Below are positions 27,601 to 35,553 of a DNA stretch of 64,000 nucleotides, one piece after another. Source of the DNA: Stromatinia cepivora (Eukaryota > Ascomycota > Leotiomycetes > Helotiales > Sclerotiniaceae); contig RCTD01000015.1 in assembly GCA_014898415.1 (NCBI GenBank), forward strand, positions 1,240,001 to 1,304,000, read 5' to 3'. The notes below the pieces were generated by a model. That model was not told the origin of the DNA. It did no database searches and saw only the letters and a list, made by a program, of their open reading frames with translations. The position numbers were made by a program, and so were the translations under genes. Every line of letters starts with the position of its first letter. Positions within the stretch are counted from its first letter, which is position 1.

Positions 27601-28411
27601 TCCATTTGAATAATTTTCATTCTACATTTTGACTTAATTAATAAAGAATAAATGATATAAAGAAATATTCTTAATTTATAATAATTCATAATATAATCAT
27701 TATTAGAATTGAAACAAAACTATTATTACCTTTCATTTAATCTATAATCAATAAATTACAGACAAATTACTTCCTCGAATTTATATATTCGTAATTCCAA
27801 AGTTATCTTGTTTTTATTATCAATTAGAAAATTATCAAATAAAATATTAGTTCAAACAAAATTGCGATCTTGAAATTGATAACCTTAAGATTAGGAAAAC
27901 CTGATGTAAAATCGATTTTGAATTGGAATTTACAAAACCGATCCCTCTTCAATAAATTTTTATATATAAATATAATAATCAAGGTTTAATTATTCATTAT
28001 TATTTATATTTAATAATACAAAAAGATTTCTAAATTAAAAATATAATTAAGATTATTTATATTATTACACTAGCAAACCGATTATTTCGAATTGTAATAA
28101 CAATTGTTATTAAATACAATCTCGAAATTAAACAATACAATATAATCAATATCTTCATTAATATTCTATACAATCTTTCTAATACTCTAATTATATACTA
28201 TCTACCTAATAAATACAAAATCCCAAATAAAAATATTATAATGGATCAAACTTTATATAATCTACAAGATTCCCCAACTATATAATTTAGAGATTTTATT
28301 TGGATACTTGAAAAACTAAAATTGATATAATACAAAAAGGAATTATATTTATATATTAATCTAAAATATACTATTATGATTTTTTTCTTTATAAATAATA
28401 TTTAGATTATT
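24621..28411 (+). pseudogene. Copia-B gag-pol, first part (gag, PR, IN, RT)
   Basis: The + strand reads as a decayed Copia polyprotein. Gag runs from about 24621 (MNNQFELFNLLFK). The protease remnant LDNCSDIYIVNDISLLNNY lies near 25160-25220. The integrase runs over about 25450-26610, with IEFELFLFYIYKSNKGSEYI (core), NPLKTKFFKSLNEM, and the C-terminal YRIWI-like segment ending IIIRNIIFNKEFIY. A linker at 26700-26963 follows (open for 79 codons). RT then runs to NLQDSPTI, RDFIWILEKLKLI and FFINNIQII (the family's FYVDDI site, mutated). It is interrupted at 28411 in RT by Copia-C. Many stops; not functional. Confidence 0.8.
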
Positions 28412-28577
28412 TGTTAACTTTTAATACAGGAAATAGTAATATTGTTGATTATATAGATTGAACTCGGAATTTATAATTCTAATAAAAATAGAATTAAAAT
28501 TATCCCCAAATATGGTTTATATACTATTATAATTATATAATTTCAATTCTAATCCTATAATAATTTCATTTCCAATA
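28412..28577 (-). repeat. 3' LTR of Copia-C (166 bp)
   Basis: Begins TGTTAACTTTTAATAC and ends TTTCCAATA on the + strand. It pairs with the split copy at 32375-32408 / 46177-46313. Confidence 0.92.
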
Positions 28578-31500
28578 TTCTTTTATTAAGGATATTCTAT
28601 TCGATTTTTTTAAACTACTAATCCTAATATTTTCTTAAACCTTTCGAAAGCAATCTTTATACAAAACTTTATTATTCTATTGATAATTATATTGTATATA
28701 TTGATATAATTAATAACGATTTTCTTTTTTTCTATTAAGTTTTTAATAAAGTAATAATTGATATCTATATATTTGAATTGTTTATATAAATATAAATTCT
28801 TAATTAAAACTAAAATGCTTTGATTGTTATCAAATATCTGAATTATATCTTTGTTCTTTTTAATATAATTTGATCTGAATAGATCTTTGAGTATTTGTAC
28901 AATTTATCTTCTTTATTTAATAAATATTATTATCGTAATATATTCTGATTCTATTTTAAAGGTAATTATAAATATTTATTTCTTGTTAATCTATGATATA
29001 GGGCCTTTATAGAATATCACAATTCTCTTTGAAATATTTTTCTGATTATATTTGTTATTAACCCAATCTGTATTTATATATATCTTTATTATATTATCAA
29101 GTATATTATATTCTTTATAAATATCAGATTGTACTTTTTTTGGCCCGAATCATAACTTCTATTTGATTATTGATTGTAGATATCATATCAGATTTTTCAA
29201 AGCTATAATATAATGTTTTGCTGATTTTGTTATAAATTATAAAAATCTTTCAATTGAGAATATTATATCTAATCGAATGTATATTATTAAATGAATTATA
29301 TTTCCTATTCGTTATTGATATTCATTTATATTTATTAGTTCATCATTATCGATTATTAGTTGGAGATGGGTATAATCCATTATTAGTAATTTCTTGTTTT
29401 GATATTATCTATATATAATATTGTATTTGATTAGTATAGTATCGAGATATTCTTTTTGGTTTATAATTAATATATATACTTTTCTATTGCGAATAATTTT
29501 AACATTTAGGATCTTACTAATCTCCCCTAGATTCTTGATATTAAAACAGATTGATAGCTTTTCATCGAATTAAGTGATTTGTAATGATATATATAATGTA
29601 ATAATAATATCGTTGATATATATCAATAATATTATATCACAATCTTTGGATATATATAGATATAGATTTGTTAAATTTTGTACAAAGTCTATATTTAAAA
29701 GCTCCTTTTTCAATAGTAAACTTCAGTCCTTTTTAGCTTATTTCAAATTATATAAATTTTGTAAAATTCGTAATACATATCCCTTTTCGATTTTGATATT
29801 TTGAAGTAATTCGAGATAGATCTTTTCCTTTAAATGTAATTCAATAAAGATATTTTTGATATCGAAATATAAGCATTCCAAATTTTCTTTTGCAATAATA
29901 ATTAGAAATAATCTGAATATATTTAATCTCATTATTGATACAAATGTTTTGTTGTAATCTTTTTCTAATACTTAATTGAACTTTTGTATCATTAATTTTA
30001 TCTTAAATCGTTCTATTTTATTATCCTTAATCTTAATTATAAATATCTATTTCATCGAAACCAGATTACTTCCTTTAAAAAATATATATTCTTCTCAAAT
30101 ACTATTTTGAATTAAAAATATAATTTCCTTTTAAATAACTTCCTTCCATTTTTCAGAATATTCTCGATCTGATATTGTTTTTTTATAAATTCTTAATATT
30201 TTGATTTCTAGAACTTCTTCAATCAGATATACTTTACTTTCTATATTATCTATATCTATCAACGAAATTATGAAATCTAAAACGATCTTATCTTTAATAT
30301 AAAGATTTATTTTATAAATAATTAGAATTATAATTATAATATATTCTATATTTTCTTGAATTTTGGTTTATATAGATATTGCAATCAATGCCCTTATAAT
30401 CTTGCTTTCCCATTTTCCTTCAGGATTTTGTTTTATATCTCTTTTCTGTTTTCGTGTTAGATACCTTGTGTAGATTCTTGATCTTGTTTGGGCTTAGATG
30501 ATTGAATCTTCGATGCTATAATAGGTATTTTTCTTTCTTCTTAAATGTTAATTCGTTATCGATATTTTTGGTACCATTAATTATTTTTGAAGAAAAGCTT
30601 TTTTTTTGATTATTTTAATATATATTCGAATAGAAAACTATATCTTTGTATCCTTTGATTATATATGAAACTATATATATTCTGTTTTGTATTTTAGTAT
30701 AGATGATTTTCTTATTATCCTTTTTGAAATATATATCATGAAAATTGAATTCTTTTTATAGTCTTATTTCGCAGATCCTTTTTTTTAATAGTAAGTTTAT
30801 TTCTAATTCTAATATATATAATATATTTGAAAGTAATATCTTAAAATTATTTTTATATATTATATCTATTAAACCCTAATAATGATAATATATTATTTCT
30901 CTATCAATTTTTATTCTTCGTTTGGTAATAAAGTTTATTAATCTTAATAATAAAGATTGATCAAATATATATAAAGAAATACTTATATCAATATATTATT
31001 TATTAAAGAAAACCTTATTAATAATCTTCTTTATCAAATTATAATCTTTCTTTATTATATTCTTAATATTAGAATCTGATTTAGAGATATTATTAATAAA
31101 ATATATTTGATCTTTTTTATTGAAATAAATCTTTTTCGGATTCGATAATCCTTTTCTTTTTTGATAATGAAAATAATTATAAAGGAATTTGTTAGTTTAT
31201 ATTAAATACAAATAATCTTATATATAATAATCTTCTTTTTGATATAAATCACAAATATTGTTTGGAATCTCGAAATCTGATTTTTGATATCGAAAAACAT
31301 ATTTAAATCTTTTCGCAATTTGTATTCATTTTGATTTATTTTTAAAACAAAGTTCTTTAATTTATAAATACTTGATTTTATTGTTGATATTAAAATTGGT
31401 TTAGATATTTAATATATTCATTATTCTTTGATAATCGATTGGAAAATTATATATTAAAACCAAAAACAAAACAATATTTTGATATACTGATCGATAATTT

Positions 31501-32374
31501 TCGTTTGCAATCCTTAATTTCCTTTTATACTTTTTTAGTTTATTTCAAATTTCAATAATAATTATATCAGAATAAATATTAGGTTGAAATTTGAAATTCT
31601 GGATTATCGTTATATATATATTGATTATAATTATATTGATTCTGGTATATTTCGATTTAAAATATTTTCAGAATATATATACTATTGAATATTCATTGGT
31701 GAAAACTTTATCATCATTATTGAATATTATACAAATATATAATAATATATTCGCTTTATCCTTTAAATATTCTGATTTCAATTTAATATTGTAATATATA
31801 TAATTATTGATTTTATAGACAGATATTATATTGGATCCTGTAATCTATATATATTCATTTAATATTTGATTAATTATATAAAACTATCCTTTCTTTTTCA
31901 ATTATATTTTTGTTTATTTGAATCATCATTTATAATTATTTTGATCGAATTTCTAAGAGTTGTTTGATTTTGATATTATAAAGATTTCTTATTATTTGAT
32001 AAATATTAAAGATAGTTTTCAGGTTTTTAAAATAATCTTAAAAATTATACAACAAATAAATTCAGGATAATAAAGAAATATTAAAATAAAACAATAAGAA
32101 AATTCATAAAATTATATTATAATATATTTTCTTATAATTATGCGAATTTGTTTTTCACTTTTACTATAATTCTGTATCAGCACTATATAGATTACTCTCT
32201 ATTTTGATTTGTAATATTATAAATTATAAACTATATTATTATATTTTAATTCTGTTTCGATAATATTATATAAAAACTTTAATTTTCATTCTGTTTTATT
32301 TTTATTGATTATACTAATCTTTTTTCGATTTGCTTTGCTTTCTAATCATTACTATACAACCGAATCTTATAATC
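28578..32374 (-). pseudogene. Copia-C internal region with RT remnant
   Basis: On the minus strand 29932-29738 reads RLFLIIIAKENLECLYFDIK, then NIFIELHLKEKIYLELLQNI, then LRILQNLYNLK. These are the Copia RT segments containing the first catalytic Asp (FDIK) and the LYGLK-type motif (LYNLK). The rest of the region is so mutated that I can only assume RNase H to its left and integrase, protease and gag to its right. Small open frames elsewhere in this interval carry no recognisable motif. Confidence 0.65.
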
Positions 32375-32408
32375 TATTAACTTTTGATATAGAAAATAAT
32401 AATATTAT
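32375..32408 (-). repeat. 5' LTR of Copia-C, left piece
   Basis: 34 bp matching the start of the LTR at 28412. It ends at ATTAT, the target duplication of Gypsy-D. The rest is at 46177-46313. Confidence 0.9.
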
Positions 32409-32512
32409 TGTGACGCACAAGAGCCGTAGTAGAGCTGAATAAACAGGGTCAATTATGTTCTTTAGAATCTACAACTGAAGAACTATGGCTTGTAAAAAAC
32501 GATTAGATATAT
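32409..32512 (-). repeat. 3' LTR of Gypsy-D, left piece
   Basis: 104 bp, much less mutated than the same stretch at 45895-45998. All differences that I compared are C/T or G/A. The piece ends in ATATAT at the insertion point of E. Confidence 0.92.
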
Positions 32513-32804
32513 TGTGAGAAAGTTGGGATATCAAGGCCTAACACGTAGCTAGTTCGTAGTCATATGGTCACATGACTCCTCGTAGTTAGATATAAGAGAG
32601 GGCTCTGCTCCCCTCTCCTTGAAAGAAATCAATCGTTTTTCCACTAGTCTTTTTGTACCCCATTTGTGCACAACCCAAACCATTGTCTAAACCTACTAGT
32701 TTTACTACTTGAAGCCTCTACAATGTAATCTGATCAGTTCCAATTCCCATTTCCCCTCGCAGCGTGCTATCGGGACGCACGTATCTCGACCTACCTCTTT
32801 CACA
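32513..32804 (+). repeat. 5' LTR of element E (292 bp)
   Basis: Starts TGTGAGAAAG and ends CTCTTTCACA. Identical to 38941-39232. Identity of the two LTRs implies very recent insertion. Confidence 0.97.
32591..32597 (+). promoter_or_regulatory. Candidate TATA box in the E LTR
   Basis: TATAAGA followed by a purine-rich and then CT-rich stretch, at the place where an LTR promoter is expected. The identical copy is near 39019. Position-based suggestion only. Confidence 0.4.
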
Positions 32805-33134
32805 ATGGTGACCTACGCAGGGATTCGGACTGTACGGTTTACACTGTACAAACATGTCTGCGAGGAAACCATGATTGAAAAGAAAGTAGAATTAGCAGCT
32901 TGTAGATGGGGGGATGGGATTGACCCTGAAAGGATAACCCTTTCAAAAATGTGGGATTGCCAAGCTCTGAGTGAGAAAGTTTTGATCATCGAAGCTCCCT
33001 TACTCGTGCTCACCCACTATATCGAAGACGAGTCATTTTTCAGCAGAACCACCATTCTACTCTCCACATTGAGAGGAACATATCGACGAAGGTCCTACTC
33101 GGGGATGCAGCTAGTAACGCCAAGAGTGTATTAG
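32805..33134 (+). CDS. Small ORF0 in the leader of element E (hypothetical)
   Basis: A 110-codon frame starts at an ATG that touches the LTR end (MVTYAGIRTVRFTLY...) and ends PRVY-stop. It contains a protein-like stretch (AACRWGDGIDPERITLSKMW) and three cysteines. The frame is also open upstream into the LTR (ATG at 32709). It matches no family I know. It overlaps the candidate primer-binding site, so it may be a chance frame in an undamaged leader. The remaining leader, 33135-33400, has no clear gene. Confidence 0.3.
   Translation: MVTYAGIRTVRFTLYKHVCEETMIEKKVELAACRWGDGIDPERITLSKMWDCQALSEKVLIIEAPLLVLTHYIEDESFFSRTTILLSTLRGTYRRRSYSGMQLVTPRVY
32806..32823 (+). other. Candidate primer-binding site of element E
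   Basis: TGGTGACCTACG begins one base after the 5' LTR. TGG at this place pairs with the CCA end of a tRNA. The following bases resemble the complement of a tRNA 3' end including a TTCGAATC-like T-loop, but the spacing is one base off a standard acceptor arm, so I do not name the tRNA. Confidence 0.4.
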
Positions 33135-33363
33135 AACTCCAAATACAGTGGAGTCCCCACTTGCAAACGAGTCATTTATCTCTGCGAGCAAGAAAACTCC
33201 AATCCCGAGGACGACCTTGACTGAATGCGACCAATCATATTGAAGAACCTTGAACGCCTTACATACCTCTAGAGCTATTTGAATGCCTAAGTGTGTATTG
33301 GAGCAATAGGAAGGATTGGGCATAGTACGCTAAATTACCATCCTTGATATCGGCAACCAAAAA

Positions 33364-33381
33364 TTTAAGACGTGTCTTAAA
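33364..33381. promoter_or_regulatory. Palindrome TTTAAGACGTGTCTTAAA
   Basis: Perfect 8-bp arms around GT, just upstream of ORF1. A 17-bp version with a single central base recurs at 36640-36656 and 38790-38806 in the same element. A mutated version lies in element G at 54212-54228. Confidence 0.5.
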
Positions 33382-33400
33382 AAACTCTTAGCTGAGGGGT

Positions 33401-35335
33401 TTGAGACTCACGCGTTCCTTTGGAAGAAGGAAAACCCTGGGAAGGATTACATATACCTTTCCCTTTCTCTTGGAGATTTATCAAGGGAAAACTATGAATA
33501 CTGAAAGCTATCGAGAACCAAACATTGAATCAGACTCTAACGAATCGGATACTTTTCAACCAAGTCACGATAACATAATGGATAACTTTGACCCGTCTAC
33601 GAGATTGAGTCTCCCGCAAGATGCTCCTCAAGGATCAGAGGATAGTACCGTTGCTCCAATTGTCGATCCTCTTGAATCCACCGAAGAACTCTCTACTGAT
33701 GGTAACGGAAATCCCACTAAAAAAGAAGAAAAAACAAAGAAAACCAAAAAAGAAAAAGAAGTAAACCAACAACAGCAAAACCCACCAAAAATTCCATTTG
33801 CTGTTCGCACTAAGGATCACGTACGCATGTTCCCTATTATGCCGCACGCTAGGAGTGCCGCTGCCCCCACTTTCAACGGGATCGATGTATCTGACTTCCT
33901 TACAATTTGGGATGCCTTGCAAGTTGATTGCGGTATGTCCGATGAGGAAATGCGAACTCGACTTCCTTGGTACTGCGACCATGCCACTGCTGTCCAAATC
34001 AAACTTATGCCGGAATACAACCCTATTAGATACAATTGGAAAGGAGGGTTGAGACCAGAACTGGGTCACAAGGGTCTAGAGTCATCGTATGCTAAAGTGC
34101 GCAGTTGTTATTGGTGGAATGGGATGTACAAGGATATGAAAAATTGGGTGACTTCTTGCTCCGTTTGCCAATTCAGATCGTCCAAACAAACAAGTGAACC
34201 AATGATTGCCACTTGGGCCTCAGGTATTTGGCGTAAAGTTGGCATGGATGTTACAAAAATGCCTGACGACCATGGGTTCAAATGCCTCGTTGTTCTACGA
34301 GAAGATCTGAGTGGTTGGGTGGAAGCTAAAGCCTTGCGGAATGCTACCTCGGAAGCGGTTGCCAAGTTCCTTCATGAAGAAGTCTGTCGTCATGGTCTCT
34401 TTGGAGAAGTCATTGTGGATGGAGGGCCTGAGAACAAAGGCGCTGTACTTGCTTATTGCGAAAAGTACGGAGTCGACAAAATCAAGATATCAGCCTATCA
34501 CCCACAAGCCAATGGAATGGTGGAAAGAGGTCATCATCCTATCGCGGAAGCACTTTCCCGCCTGTCACGAGGAGGGCGTAGATGGTCTGAATGGTTGGAA
34601 ACAGTACTATTCGCTGATCGCATCTCAATTCACAAACCGACAAACAAAACACCGTTTGAATTGATCTACGGGCGGAAAGCTGTATTGCCTTTTGAAACTA
34701 CGCATGCGACTTGGAGGATCCTTGATTGGGAAAGTATACGAACCCGGGAAGATTTACTGGTCACTAGAGCACGACAATTAAAAATGCTAGATGAAGATAT
34801 TGAGGAAGCAATCCTTCGCAAACGGCGCTACAGGGAAGATGGTAAACTTCGATATGATCTCGATCGCAAAACACTGGATAAGAATATTCGAGCTGGAGAC
34901 ATAGTTCTACACCACGACCCCTGGTCAAAAATCGACATGTCTCGCAACACAAAACTTGCTTTCAAGTGGTACGGACCTTACAAAGTGACAAAGAAGTTGG
35001 AGGGTCTTTCCACATACACCCTTGAAGAAATGGATGGTACCCCGCTTGGTGGAACCTATGCAGGCGTCCGTCTCAAGAAATACGTCTTGCGCTCAGATCT
35101 CTTTGTAGATAACAATTCTAAGGATTTGCGTGAATGGATAGACCAAAAGAACCGAGTTTCTAGGCATCCACAGCCTTCCAAACAAAAGATGACAAACAAC
35201 CAAGGACTATTCTTTGCCCAATCGCAAGACGATATAGAACCAGAAGGAAGAGAGCAAATGCAACAAGCCGAAGAGGAGTTGTTGCCACAAGCTTCTGACC
35301 GCCAATTAAGAAGCTCGACAAGGAAAGCCTCATAA
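33401..35335 (+). CDS. Gag N-terminus fused to DD35E integrase (element E ORF1)
   Basis: 644 codons from ATG 33401; the ATG at 33494 (MNTESYREP) is an equally good start. Residues about 30-140 are polar and low-complexity, with a Lys-rich run and Q/P-rich stretch. Residues about 155-206 resemble the gag capsid start of fungal Ty3/Gypsy elements (APTFNGIDVSDFLTIWDAL). At about residue 207-220 the frame jumps into the integrase. This retains one zinc-binding His (223) and the CxxC pair (253, 256), but the usual first His is not evident at the joint. The catalytic triad is D283, D340, E375, with the D340-E375 spacing typical of DD35E. A GPY/F module follows (residues about 525-565, FKWYGPYKVTKK). 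Protease, RT and RNase H are missing. Integrases insert reverse-transcribed DNA; this one could act only if cDNA is made by another element's RT. The tail ends RQLRSSTRKAS. Confidence 0.9.
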   Translation: MRLTRSFGRRKTLGRITYTFPFLLEIYQGKTMNTESYREPNIESDSNESDTFQPSHDNIMDNFDPSTRLSLPQDAPQGSEDSTVAPIVDPLESTEELSTDGNGNPTKKEEKTKKTKKEKEVNQQQQNPPKIPFAVRTKDHVRMFPIMPHARSAAAPTFNGIDVSDFLTIWDALQVDCGMSDEEMRTRLPWYCDHATAVQIKLMPEYNPIRYNWKGGLRPELGHKGLESSYAKVRSCYWWNGMYKDMKNWVTSCSVCQFRSSKQTSEPMIATWASGIWRKVGMDVTKMPDDHGFKCLVVLREDLSGWVEAKALRNATSEAVAKFLHEEVCRHGLFGEVIVDGGPENKGAVLAYCEKYGVDKIKISAYHPQANGMVERGHHPIAEALSRLSRGGRRWSEWLETVLFADRISIHKPTNKTPFELIYGRKAVLPFETTHATWRILDWESIRTREDLLVTRARQLKMLDEDIEEAILRKRRYREDGKLRYDLDRKTLDKNIRAGDIVLHHDPWSKIDMSRNTKLAFKWYGPYKVTKKLEGLSTYTLEEMDGTPLGGTYAGVRLKKYVLRSDLFVDNNSKDLREWIDQKNRVSRHPQPSKQKMTNNQGLFFAQSQDDIEPEGREQMQQAEEELLPQASDRQLRSSTRKAS

Positions 35336-35340
35336 TCCTT

Positions 35341-35356
35341 GGGAGGGGAAGGGTGT
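35341..35356 (+). other. Internal polypurine tract of element E
   Basis: GGGAGGGGAAGGGTGT, six bases behind the ORF1 stop, is identical to the tract at 38928-38943 that abuts the 3' LTR. It may be a relic of the ancestral 3' end before ORF2 was added, or a second plus-strand priming site. Confidence 0.75.
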
Positions 35357-35553
35357 TTGAATCCTCTTTGAAAAAAAACTTATTATACCATCGACCTCGC
35401 TCTTGAACAACTTGCGAACAATTCCTGAACAGTACTTGAACAGTTCAATATTTTCTCTTTAAATCTGCTCTCTCTAAAAACTTGATTTGAAGTTATCAAC
35501 TCTTTGTTTGTACTCATTTTACCATTCACAAAAGCTTTTATTCAAGTTTTGAC
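35357..35553 (+). promoter_or_regulatory. Spacer between ORF1 and ORF2, possible ORF2 promoter
   Basis: About 200 bp with near-repeats of TTGAACA and GAACAGT (35400-35445), then a CT-rich stretch (TTTCTCTTTAAATCTGCTCTCTC) shortly before the ORF2 ATG. Pyrimidine-rich leaders are common before fungal starts. Inference only. Confidence 0.3.

Noticed and set aside
32806..32830. Naming the primer tRNA of element E
   Set aside because: The match to a tRNA 3' end is one base out of register with a standard acceptor arm and no tRNA gene is available for comparison.
33635..34069. Minus-strand ORFs opposite ORF1 and ORF2 of element E (for example 33635-34069, 35542-35934, 35986-36546)
   Set aside because: Antisense frames in well-coded sequence, no motif, hydrophobic or low-complexity composition.
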